Source: a virus. From it: a DNA stretch of 53,139 nt. This document shows positions 30,186 to 37,711 of the stretch, in pieces. The notes beneath the pieces are model-generated. The model had not been told where the DNA came from. It did not search any database and saw only the letters and a list, made by a program, of their open reading frames with translations. Made by a program: the position numbers and the translations under genes. The stretch's first letter is position 1; each line of letters opens with the position of its first letter. The stretch covers positions 1 to 53,139 of the IMG/VR virus record IMGVR_UViG_3300027779_000039. One strand, given 5' to 3'.

Positions 30186-30977
30186 TTGAGGGCTACAGAA
30201 AGACTTCATCAAGCTATACAAGAATTAAATTTAGAAGATGAGGCTACACAGAGACTTGATTGTGTCGAGTGTGGGAAAAGAAATACCCTTACTGTAACTA
30301 GGATAGACGGGAAGATATTATGGAATTGTTATTCTGCTTCTTGTAGTATTGGAGGAGTGACTGATGCAGAATACTCTAGGGAAGATGTTACTAACAAAGT
30401 ACATCTCGTACCTAAAGAAAAAGAAGACAAGCCTTTTGTAGTACCTGATTATTTTGTAAGAGATGTAACGAGAAGTAGTGACTGTTTAAACTACATCAAT
30501 GAATTTAATTTTATGTCTGTTTATGATAAGAACCCAGAAAGATTTATGTATGATGTCAAAGGAGATAGATTAGTTTTTATGACAGTATATGATGGTGTTG
30601 TTGTGGGTGCAGTTGGAAGGGCATTGAAGTACGGGATTAAATGGTACAGGTACGATACTTGTCACACGCCTTTTATTATACAGGGCGGAGACTCTATTGC
30701 TGTAGTTGTAGAAGATTGTACTTCAGCATGTGTTGTAGCCACTGTGGGAACAGGGATAGCCTTGTTAGGTACTAATCTTTTGACTGAGCATATACAATAT
30801 CTAAAACCTTATAAGAACCTTGTAGTAGCTTTAGATAGAGACGCTACAGATAAAGCCATTGACATACAACGTAAGTTAGCTATTCATGTAGACAGATGCA
30901 AAGTTCTTATTTTGGAAAGGGACTTGAAGTACGAGAACGAAACAAGTATTAAAAATTTATTAGGAGAGATGATGTAA
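30186..30977 (+). CDS. Toprim primase with N-terminal zinc ribbon
   Basis: A 263-residue protein with a TTG start (30186) behind AGAGGA. Residues 26-53 form a zinc ribbon (Cys 26, 29, 48 and 53), as in the T7 gp4 and DnaG primases. The Toprim domain follows at about 168-235 with the catalytic Glu in VVVEDCTSA (176) and the DRD metal motif at 217-219. There is no helicase domain; the helicase is a separate gene 270 bases further on. It makes RNA primers for lagging-strand synthesis. GTTTAAAC at 30484 encodes CLN. Confidence 0.85.
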   Translation: MRATERLHQAIQELNLEDEATQRLDCVECGKRNTLTVTRIDGKILWNCYSASCSIGGVTDAEYSREDVTNKVHLVPKEKEDKPFVVPDYFVRDVTRSSDCLNYINEFNFMSVYDKNPERFMYDVKGDRLVFMTVYDGVVVGAVGRALKYGIKWYRYDTCHTPFIIQGGDSIAVVVEDCTSACVVATVGTGIALLGTNLLTEHIQYLKPYKNLVVALDRDATDKAIDIQRKLAIHVDRCKVLILERDLKYENETSIKNLLGEMM

Positions 30978-31222
30978 TGGCATTTAGAAAAAAGATTATA
31001 CCAAGAAATTCTAAGAATAGAGGAATAAGATTAGGAGTAGATTTTAATGACATAGTAGATGATGAGACTGCAGGAGATTGGTCGCAGATATGTAGTGACT
31101 GCCAGAGGAAGCATAATTTTCACAAAGCTAAGTTAGATGAATATAACATTGACAACGAGACTATATGCGGTATAAGAAGATGCGACAACATAGCAAGTTT
31201 GTTTATTACTTTTGATAGATAG
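30977..31222 (+). CDS. Small Cys-containing protein between primase and helicase
   Basis: Eighty-one residues, coupled to the primase by TAATG. It has CSDCQRKH and CGIRRCDN, four Cys in two pairs about 27 residues apart, a likely zinc finger, and a basic N-terminus (MAFRKKIIPRNSKNRGIRLG). Placement between primase and helicase suggests a replication accessory protein. The family is not recognised. Confidence 0.6.
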   Translation: MAFRKKIIPRNSKNRGIRLGVDFNDIVDDETAGDWSQICSDCQRKHNFHKAKLDEYNIDNETICGIRRCDNIASLFITFDR

Positions 31223-31246
31223 CGTTTAAACATAGAGGAAAATAAT

Positions 31247-32476
31247 ATGACAAGTATGCCTAAAGAAATATTAAAAAAGTATGCGACTAACCATGACTTT
31301 CACAATCAAGTAGTAGATAGATTAGATGACACCATGTTTTCTAATGGGTTGTTAAAAGTTAAACATGCGGTAGATGACGCATATAAAAAGTATAAGGACA
31401 AAGACCTAACGTTGACTGATATTGCTATGAATTATATAGCTACGTTCCCGTCAATAACAGTAAGCCAGAAAGATTCTATAATGGCAGACTTTGAGGTAAT
31501 TAAAAAACTAAACGATATAGATGATGATATAGCATTTGACATGGTCTATAAGATGTCTCTTCAATCTCAGGCACAGAAAGTTGCTCAACAGTCTATAAAG
31601 ATAATGCAAGGCGACCACTACGACTCTACCTCGGTAATCAGGGCTACTGAAAAACTTAGGTCTATGGCGGATAGAGGGAAAGAAAGCGAGCTTAGAGCAT
31701 CTAACGACATGGAAGAATTGTTTGATGAGTTAGACCAAGAACATCACTACACTTTTCATATACCTAGTTTAAACGACAGGGTAGGAGGAATAAGCAAGGG
31801 AATGTTTGTTGTTGTAGGAGCTAGACCTAACGTAGGTAAGTCAGGGTTTGCTCATTCTATGATAGCCTCTCCAAAAGGTTTCTTAGACCAAGGTGCTAAA
31901 TGTATTATGTTTACTAATGAGGAGAAGGCTCAAAGACATATGTTAAGAATGGTTACTGCCTCATGCCAAGAAAGAATATCTTATGTAAAAGAATACAAGC
32001 ATAGGTTTGTAGATAAATGGAAAAAGAAGTCAGAGAATTTACATATATTTGATTCTAGTAGCTTGACATTCGGAGAGATTGAGGCAATAGTGGAGAAAGA
32101 AAAGCCTGATGTAATAGTCATAGATATTTTAGATAAGACTCAGATAGGCGGAACATTTGCTAGAGACGACCAACGACTAACGAGTTTATACGCAGAGAGT
32201 AGAGACTTAGCTAAAAGACAGGAGTGTGTTGTGTTTGGTATGTGCCAGTTATCCGCAGAAGCATCAGGTAAGATTATATTAAACGATTCTATGCTGTCAG
32301 GCTCAAGAACAGGTAAGGCAGGTGAGGCGGATTTAATTGTTTTAATTGGTAAGGAAGAGACAGAAGAAGGTGATACCAATATGAGATGGATTAACATAGT
32401 AAAGAATAAAATTACAGGTCAGCATGGAAACTTTGCAGTTATGTTTGACCATTTAACAGCATCTTACATGGACTAA
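31247..32476 (+). CDS. Replicative DNA helicase, DnaB-like
   Basis: A 409-residue protein. The RecA-type ATPase has Walker A GARPNVGKS (191-199), the NEEK motif near 224-227, Walker B VIDILD (291-296) and the conserved FGMCQLSAEA glutamine region. The N-terminal 150 residues are helical, as in the primase-interaction domain of DnaB-like helicases. It unwinds the replication fork as a hexamer together with the separate primase. GTTTAAAC occurs before its ribosome binding site (31224) and inside it (31767). Confidence 0.88.
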   Translation: MTSMPKEILKKYATNHDFHNQVVDRLDDTMFSNGLLKVKHAVDDAYKKYKDKDLTLTDIAMNYIATFPSITVSQKDSIMADFEVIKKLNDIDDDIAFDMVYKMSLQSQAQKVAQQSIKIMQGDHYDSTSVIRATEKLRSMADRGKESELRASNDMEELFDELDQEHHYTFHIPSLNDRVGGISKGMFVVVGARPNVGKSGFAHSMIASPKGFLDQGAKCIMFTNEEKAQRHMLRMVTASCQERISYVKEYKHRFVDKWKKKSENLHIFDSSSLTFGEIEAIVEKEKPDVIVIDILDKTQIGGTFARDDQRLTSLYAESRDLAKRQECVVFGMCQLSAEASGKIILNDSMLSGSRTGKAGEADLIVLIGKEETEEGDTNMRWINIVKNKITGQHGNFAVMFDHLTASYMD

Positions 32477-32492
32477 GGTGTTTAAACGTATA

Positions 32493-32625
32493 TCTCCGTC
32501 TTATAACTTGGGATGGAGAAGCGACTGAGCCTAGTCTATATGAGAAAGAATTGTCCCTCCTCTGGATTACTCTCTCATACTTTAGACGATTGTGTTACCT
32601 CGTACAATCTATTAAGCTCAGTCGC
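32493..32625 (+). ncRNA. Three-way-junction RNA in the DNA polymerase leader
   Basis: The gap 32477-32643 is non-coding. Four perfect or near-perfect helices are visible: an upstream hairpin TCTCCGTC/GATGGAGA (32493-32500 with 32512-32519), a closing stem GCGACTGAGC/GCTCAGTCGC (10 bp, 32521-32530 with 32616-32625), and within it TATGAGA/TCTCATA (32539-32545 with 32573-32579) and GATTGT/ACAATC (32588-32593 with 32604-32609). The closing stem ends 18 bases before the polymerase ATG, so folding could control translation. It matches no riboswitch or ribozyme core that I can recognise. Confidence 0.7.
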
Positions 32626-32643
32626 ACTCATTAAGGAAACAGT

Positions 32644-34797
32644 ATGTATAATAATAAAGTAGTAATAGACATAGAGAATAAAGTTACTGATGGTAACCCC
32701 TCTCCTTATCATACCGATAACTATTTGGTATGTGTAGGTCATGCCTCTGTAACAGACAAAGTTAATAACGTTACAGTCACATGGTTTAAACACAATGAGT
32801 ATAAAGATTCTTCGGTCAATGACTTCACAGACTTACAAAAAGTGTTAGATGGTGCAGACCTATTGATAGGACACAATATAAAATATGATATGTCATGGTT
32901 GTATGAGTGTGGCTTTACTTACAATGGAGACTTGCATGACACTATGACAGGAGAGTATCTTCTTGCTAGGGGAGAAAAGTTAGCATTATCTTTAGCTGAG
33001 TCATGTAAAAGAAGAGAAGTTACATTAAAGAAGTCTGAACTTATTGACGGGTACTTTGAAAACAAAATAGGTTTTGAAGCCATGCCTATAGCTTTAGTAG
33101 GCGAGTATAATAAATATGATATAATATCGTGTGGTGAACTTTACTTAGAACAAGAAAGACTATTTCATACGGATGAATACAAATCTATTCTACCCATTAT
33201 TTTATTAACTAACGAGATGACTAAAGTCTTAATAGATATAGAACGTAACGGGATAGCTATTGACGTAGATGCGTTGGAGAAAGTTAGATTAACATACAGC
33301 AATGAAAGAACGTTTAAGTCTGCAGAAAATAAAGAAGTAGTAAAAGAAGTAATGGGAGACAGACCTTTTAATCTAGCTAGTCCAGAACAGATGTCTGAAA
33401 TAGTATGGTCAAGAAAAGTAAATGATAAAAATGAATGGGCTAGAGTATTTGGCATAGGAGCTAGGGCAGGGGGAACGAGTAAGTACAAAAAACGTATACC
33501 AAAGAGTAGTTTAAACGACATAGTTAAAGCACATACTACTATATCTAGGAAAACAGAAGTCAAGCAATGCAGAACTTGTAGAGGAGCAGGCACTATATTT
33601 CGTAGAAAAAAAGATGGTACTCCTTACTTAAAGCACCCTAAATGCCAGTCGTGTAGAGGTACGGGATACACTTATAAGAAGCTACAGGAAGTAGCAGGGT
33701 TTAAGTTTTCTCCTACATCAGTAGACCAGATAACCGCTAATGGGTTTGCTACTGATAAGGCTACCTTTGGAAGTTTAGCAGAGATAGCGGAGGCACAAGG
33801 TCTAGACAAAGCACACAAATTTTTGACTAACTCTCAAAGAATAAATGCTCTTAATACTTACATCAATTCTTTTTGTAAGGGCATACAGCAAAATGTTTAT
33901 GATAACGGCATACTACATCCTCAAATAAATCAGGTGCGTACTTCAACAGGTAGGCTATCTTCGTCTAAGCCTAACTTTCAAAATCTACCTCGTGGAGGTA
34001 CGGCTAGAGTTAGAAAAGCTATAGTGTCAAGATTTAAGGGAGGAAAAGTTCTTGAAGGAGACTTTGCTCAGTTAGAGTTTAGAACTGCTGTATGGGTAGC
34101 GGATGACCCTGTAGGAAGAAAAGAAATAGACAATGGCTTTGACGTACATGCACATACTGCTAAAGTACTGACAGAAGCAGGGCAAGAGACATCAAGACAA
34201 GAGGCTAAGTCCCGAACATTCAGACCTTTGTATGGGGGAATGTCTGGCTCTCCTGCAGAAGTAGCTTATAACATATCTTTTATGAGTAAATATAGTAGTA
34301 TAGGAAAATGGCATAAGACTCTTCAAGAAGAAGCTATAGCTACTAAAAAAATTACTACTCTAACAGGCAGACAGTTTGTATTTCCAAAAGCATCTAGGAC
34401 ACGAGCAGGCTCTACCTTTGCCACACAAATTAAAAATTATCCTGTGCAGTCCATTGCCACCGCAGAAATAGTTCCTTTAGCATGTATATTATTTAAGGAA
34501 GTATTAGACTCAAAAAAATATAAATCACTTATCATTAATACAGTGCATGACAGTATTGTTGTTGATGTGCATCCTGATGAGATAGATACTATACCTTTTG
34601 AACTAAGAAAGGCTATGCTACGAGTCCCTGAAAGATTGCTATCTCAATTTAATCTTACTTTAGACGTTCCTATGGGAGTGGATTTAAAGATAGGAGATGA
34701 TTGGTTAGACATGGAAGAGATACTAGATGAACCGAGAAGACATGTTTTCAAAGTGGAGAAGGGAATTGTACCAGTACAAGAAAGCCCATCCATATGA
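32644..34797 (+). CDS. Family A DNA polymerase with inserted DnaJ-type zinc finger
   Basis: A 717-residue replicative polymerase. The N-terminal 3'-5' exonuclease has DIE (9-11), LIGHNIKYD and YNKYD motifs. Between exonuclease and polymerase there is a zinc finger with CRTCRGAG (Cys 309 and 312) and CQSCRGTG (Cys 334 and 337), half of the DnaJ central domain. The polymerase has motif A with Asp 473 (GDFAQLEFR), motif B with Lys 522 and Tyr 530, and motif C HDS with Asp 636. All catalytic residues are present. The exonuclease-DnaJ-polymerase arrangement is reported for HMO-2011-type phages. The ribosome binding site AAGGAA follows the structured leader. Confidence 0.93.
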   Translation: MYNNKVVIDIENKVTDGNPSPYHTDNYLVCVGHASVTDKVNNVTVTWFKHNEYKDSSVNDFTDLQKVLDGADLLIGHNIKYDMSWLYECGFTYNGDLHDTMTGEYLLARGEKLALSLAESCKRREVTLKKSELIDGYFENKIGFEAMPIALVGEYNKYDIISCGELYLEQERLFHTDEYKSILPIILLTNEMTKVLIDIERNGIAIDVDALEKVRLTYSNERTFKSAENKEVVKEVMGDRPFNLASPEQMSEIVWSRKVNDKNEWARVFGIGARAGGTSKYKKRIPKSSLNDIVKAHTTISRKTEVKQCRTCRGAGTIFRRKKDGTPYLKHPKCQSCRGTGYTYKKLQEVAGFKFSPTSVDQITANGFATDKATFGSLAEIAEAQGLDKAHKFLTNSQRINALNTYINSFCKGIQQNVYDNGILHPQINQVRTSTGRLSSSKPNFQNLPRGGTARVRKAIVSRFKGGKVLEGDFAQLEFRTAVWVADDPVGRKEIDNGFDVHAHTAKVLTEAGQETSRQEAKSRTFRPLYGGMSGSPAEVAYNISFMSKYSSIGKWHKTLQEEAIATKKITTLTGRQFVFPKASRTRAGSTFATQIKNYPVQSIATAEIVPLACILFKEVLDSKKYKSLIINTVHDSIVVDVHPDEIDTIPFELRKAMLRVPERLLSQFNLTLDVPMGVDLKIGDDWLDMEEILDEPRRHVFKVEKGIVPVQESPSI

Positions 34798-34847
34798 CAG
34801 AATTACGTTGCCAAAAATGTCATGGCACAAAGACGGAGAAAATATAG
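34794..34847 (+). CDS. Possible 17-residue CxxCHG peptide
   Basis: An ATG overlapping the polymerase stop (ATGA) opens the frame MTELRCQKCHGTKTEKI. The CQKCHGT motif resembles half of a zinc finger and the CxxCxG units within the polymerase itself. There is no good ribosome binding site of its own, so it would depend on coupling. It may be a real mini-protein or a remnant of a longer zinc-finger gene. Low confidence. Confidence 0.3.
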   Translation: MTELRCQKCHGTKTEKI

Positions 34848-34882
34848 TGCTTAAAAAAAGAAATAAATATTAGCATTATAAT

Positions 34883-34913
34883 TTGACATTTATTAAAAAT
34901 AGAGTATAACTCT
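34883..34913 (+). promoter_or_regulatory. Strong promoter with palindrome over the -10 box
   Basis: TTGACA (34883-34888), a 16-base spacer and TATAAC (34905-34910). The -10 lies inside the 13-base palindrome AGAGT-ATA-ACTCT (34901-34913), which could be an operator. The downstream gene has the canonical AGGAGGT binding site, so it is probably produced in quantity. Confidence 0.7.
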
Positions 34914-34937
34914 ATAACACTTTAACAGGAGGTCTAT

Positions 34938-35810
34938 ATGACTACAGAATTAACATTAACAGAAAACACTTTGCCTTTTTCACAGGCTATGGAAGCATTA
35001 GGGATTTTTGATGAGCAGACATCAAGCTCCATGATAAACCTTCCTAGACTATCAATAAATAATAAGACTAGGTCTGCAACAGGCTCGTCTATACCAGACG
35101 GCACAGTTAAGATTGACCACCCTAAGTACGGTGTCGTTTACGCTGAACAGGCATGGATAAGAGTATTTCAACAGAGATTCTTTTACCAGAGATACGATGA
35201 AAACGCTATCTTCCAGACCAAAGAAGGTAAGGACATGCGAGGAAGGTATGTAAATCGTTCTGTATTTGTTCGCAATCCGTATGATGATGCCTTAGACGAA
35301 TTAGGTACTATGAATTGTGGTAAGACTAAAATAGATGATTGGGATACTGCTTCGGACACAGAAAAAGAATGGTGGAGAGGATCTAAGAGATACAGAGTAT
35401 TGTTTGGTCTTTTGCGTGTAGTAGATGCAGTAAAAGAAGGCAATGGTGAAAAGGTATCTTTTGAAAACTTCCCAGTAATGTATCAGATAGGTAGTAAGGA
35501 CACGTTTAAACAGTTCGGTAACGCTCTATCTGAGATGGCAAAAAGCAAAGTAGCCCCTTACAGTAGAGAACTAAAGTTTGAGATGGAGTATAAACAAACT
35601 CCCGCTATTAGTTGGTACATAGTTAATCCTACCATTGAAAAAGAAGCATTAGAACTTACTGAAGATGATTTAGCTACTAATAAAGTATTTAATGAATACA
35701 TCCTAACTCACAGCGAGATGGTAAGACAGAAAGCGTCAGAGGCTTCTAAGAAGATTTTAGATGCTGATGTAGTACTTGGTGCAGAAGAGTTCATAGAAGT
35801 AGCAGTATAA
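34938..35810 (+). CDS. Probable single-stranded DNA-handling protein
   Basis: A 290-residue protein with its own strong promoter and best-in-genome ribosome binding site, one base before a Cas4-like nuclease gene. Aromatic and basic residues are frequent in the centre (WIRVFQQRFFYQRYDENAIF, RGSKRYRVLFGLLRVVD), and the C-terminus is acidic, as in ssDNA-binding proteins. Similar proteins lie at this position in marine podoviruses. No classical OB-fold motif can be confirmed by eye; a recombination or annealing role with the nuclease is the alternative. Confidence 0.5.
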   Translation: MTTELTLTENTLPFSQAMEALGIFDEQTSSSMINLPRLSINNKTRSATGSSIPDGTVKIDHPKYGVVYAEQAWIRVFQQRFFYQRYDENAIFQTKEGKDMRGRYVNRSVFVRNPYDDALDELGTMNCGKTKIDDWDTASDTEKEWWRGSKRYRVLFGLLRVVDAVKEGNGEKVSFENFPVMYQIGSKDTFKQFGNALSEMAKSKVAPYSRELKFEMEYKQTPAISWYIVNPTIEKEALELTEDDLATNKVFNEYILTHSEMVRQKASEASKKILDADVVLGAEEFIEVAV

Positions 35811-35811
35811 C

Positions 35812-36666
35812 ATGAATGATAACTTAGCAAAGATATTTGCCTACCTAGAAAAAGCTAGTGCAGATAACTCTACCATGTCAGACGATATTGTAGAAGAAGC
35901 AGGTGAGTATTTTAAAAAGGCTTTAAAACGACAGTTTAATCCTGAGAAGAGGGTGTTTAAACTACGACCCTCTAATTTAGGCAAGCCTCTATGTCAGCTA
36001 CAGATGGATTCTATGGGAGCAAAGAAACAACCCCATGATTCTACCTTTAAGATGCGTATGATACTAGGAGATACAATAGAAGCTATCTTTAAAGCAATAT
36101 TAAAAGCTTCTAACGTACCTTTTGAAGACAGCGAACAGGTAGAGATACAAATAGGAGAACACACCTTAACAGGTGAAACCGATTTATACATTGACGGAAA
36201 AGTAGATGATGTTAAATCTTGTTCTGCTTGGGCATACAGAAATAAATTTTCATCTGATGCTAATATGAAACACCATGATACGTTTGGTTATGTAGACCAA
36301 TTAATTATGTACGCTAAAGGCTCTAACAAAAAGATAGGTGGTTGGTGGGCTATTAATAAAGCCACTGGAGAAATGACCTACTTAGAGTTAGAGCTTTCTG
36401 ATGAAGAAAAGGAAGAGCGTTTAAACGTTATAGAATCTAAGATAGAAGCTATAAAAAATAAACTTCCTTTTAAACGTAATTTTGAGGCGGTTGAAGAAAC
36501 TTTTAGAGGTAAGAAGACAGGTAATAAACATCTTAATAAAACGTGTGGTTTTTGTGAATACAAGCACTCTTGTTGGGATGACCTTACACATAAACCTCAA
36601 CCTGCTTCTTCTGCTGTTAGCCCCCCTTGGCATTATTATACTGAACTTTCCGAGGCTACAGCTTAA
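35812..36666 (+). CDS. Cas4/RecB-like nuclease with probable Fe-S cluster
   Basis: A 284-residue PD-(D/E)XK nuclease. Catalytic residues are GETD (Asp 124), DVKS (Asp 133, Lys 135) and the QhxxY-like VDQLIMY (Gln 163). Cys 61 upstream and Cys 245, 248 and 254 downstream (CGFCEYKHSC) give the C-Xn-C-X2-C-X5-C arrangement that holds a 4Fe-4S cluster in Cas4 and AddB. It probably acts as a DNA exonuclease in recombination, replication-end processing or host DNA breakdown, together with the protein encoded one base upstream. Confidence 0.82.
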   Translation: MNDNLAKIFAYLEKASADNSTMSDDIVEEAGEYFKKALKRQFNPEKRVFKLRPSNLGKPLCQLQMDSMGAKKQPHDSTFKMRMILGDTIEAIFKAILKASNVPFEDSEQVEIQIGEHTLTGETDLYIDGKVDDVKSCSAWAYRNKFSSDANMKHHDTFGYVDQLIMYAKGSNKKIGGWWAINKATGEMTYLELELSDEEKEERLNVIESKIEAIKNKLPFKRNFEAVEETFRGKKTGNKHLNKTCGFCEYKHSCWDDLTHKPQPASSAVSPPWHYYTELSEATA

Positions 36667-37025
36667 TGGCAAAGAAGCCCCTTAAAATAAGGGATGGCGA
36701 GATTAATATTCGCCTTACCCCTAAAGCAGACGAAGATGGAGACTGGATGCATGAGACTTTTATTACCTGTAATCCGTCTGCTAATATCCCTACTGATGCT
36801 TACGAGCATTACATTGACTTGGCTCGTGCTATGGTTGGTTTTAGTTATGTCGCATCTGATGAACTTATTGACCTACATACCACATTTTTTGATAAAGCAG
36901 TTGACGGGAAAATAACAGGAAAAGAAGGAGATATGATATGGAATTCCATAGATTTTGAACTGGAAGAACCTGTTGTGGAACGAAAAGGAAACGTAGTACA
37001 CGTGGACTTTACCAAAGAAGAGTAA
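36666..37025 (+). CDS. Unknown 119-residue protein
   Basis: Overlaps the nuclease stop by one base (TAATG). Acidic protein with strand-like segments (INIRLTPKADEDGDWMHETF, KGNVVHVDFTKEE) and a helical middle (AYEHYIDLARAMVGFSYV). No recognised family. Translation is coupled with the nuclease, so a DNA-metabolism accessory role is likely. Confidence 0.6.
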   Translation: MAKKPLKIRDGEINIRLTPKADEDGDWMHETFITCNPSANIPTDAYEHYIDLARAMVGFSYVASDELIDLHTTFFDKAVDGKITGKEGDMIWNSIDFELEEPVVERKGNVVHVDFTKEE

Positions 37026-37097
37026 TAGTCTTTTTTAGGTCAGCGTTAGGTGTAATCATACTTAACACTTTCTTTAATTTATTAATAGTTTATAGTG

Positions 37098-37121
37098 ACA
37101 CAAATGAAAATATCTTTGTGT
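37098..37121 (+). other. Hairpin before the DUF3310 gene
   Basis: ACACAAA (37098-37104) and TTTGTGT (37115-37121) pair around a 10-base loop, directly before the GGGAGAG binding site of the next gene. The rest of the gap 37026-37139 is non-coding, with a weak TTAACA promoter-like element near 37061. Confidence 0.4.
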
Positions 37122-37139
37122 TCGGGAGAGAAAAACTGA

Positions 37140-37385
37140 ATGAAGAAGCTTACAGCATCGAAGTTTGATGATGTGAATTATCCACAACATTATAATGAAG
37201 GAGGCATAGAAGCTATAGACGCAATAAAAGCTTCTATGTCATCCTTAGAATTTAAGGGGTACTTAAAAGGCAATGCCCTAAAGTATATGTGGAGATATAC
37301 TTATAAAGATAAGCCTGTAGAAGATTTAAGGAAAGCTAAATGGTATTTAGAAAAGTTGATAGAGTCTAATGAAAACACTAGCTAG
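37140..37385 (+). CDS. DUF3310 protein
   Basis: Eighty-one residues: NYPQHYNEGGIEAIDAIKAS, a GYLKGNALKYMWRYTYKD core and a final LRKAKWYLEKLIE helix, the full signature of DUF3310, a small helical family widespread in phages and usually placed among DNA metabolism genes. Nucleotide binding has been suggested from its relation to MazG-type folds but is not established. It overlaps the next small gene by 17 bases. Confidence 0.85.
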   Translation: MKKLTASKFDDVNYPQHYNEGGIEAIDAIKASMSSLEFKGYLKGNALKYMWRYTYKDKPVEDLRKAKWYLEKLIESNENTS

Positions 37386-37548
37386 AATAATCATTGACAT
37401 AGAAGTTGACCCAGAAGTATACGTCATGCCTGTAGACAACGACATTGAAGAAGAGATGTCTGATATTATTATTAACACTTTTTACGAACTAGAAGGAATA
37501 GATATTGCAGATGTCACCACAACGCAAAAAATACAACGGAAGAAGTAA
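37369..37548 (+). CDS. Small acidic protein overlapping both neighbours
   Basis: A 59-residue frame starting at ATG 37369 inside the end of the DUF3310 gene (MKTLARIIIDIEVDPEVYVM) and ending inside the start of the Rmf-like gene. Acidic centre (DNDIEEEMSD) and basic end (TQKIQRKK). Without it 125 bases would be empty in a tight operon, which supports it. No family recognised. Confidence 0.6.
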   Translation: MKTLARIIIDIEVDPEVYVMPVDNDIEEEMSDIIINTFYELEGIDIADVTTTQKIQRKK

Positions 37549-37711
37549 TGTTGCTCCCCTTAGAATACAATACGAAGAAGGGCAGAGAGCATTTTACAAT
37601 GGTAAGCTAAGGAATCCTTACCCTAGTTATCACATGAGACATAAGGAATGGGAGCGAGGATTTAACCTTGCATATTTTAAAAACAAAAGTAAATTAAGAA
37701 GGCAACGATAA
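37511..37711 (+). CDS. Rmf-like small protein
   Basis: Sixty-six residues from ATG 37511; a TTG two codons earlier is also in frame. YEEGQRAFYNGKLRNPYPSY followed by HKEWERGFNLAYF matches the pattern of ribosome modulation factor-like phage proteins (EGxxAFxxGxxxNPY...WxxGFxxA). Bacterial Rmf dimerises 70S ribosomes; the phage relatives have no settled function. It is strongly basic at both ends and coupled to the reductase gene by a one-base overlap. Confidence 0.65.
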   Translation: MSPQRKKYNGRSNVAPLRIQYEEGQRAFYNGKLRNPYPSYHMRHKEWERGFNLAYFKNKSKLRRQR

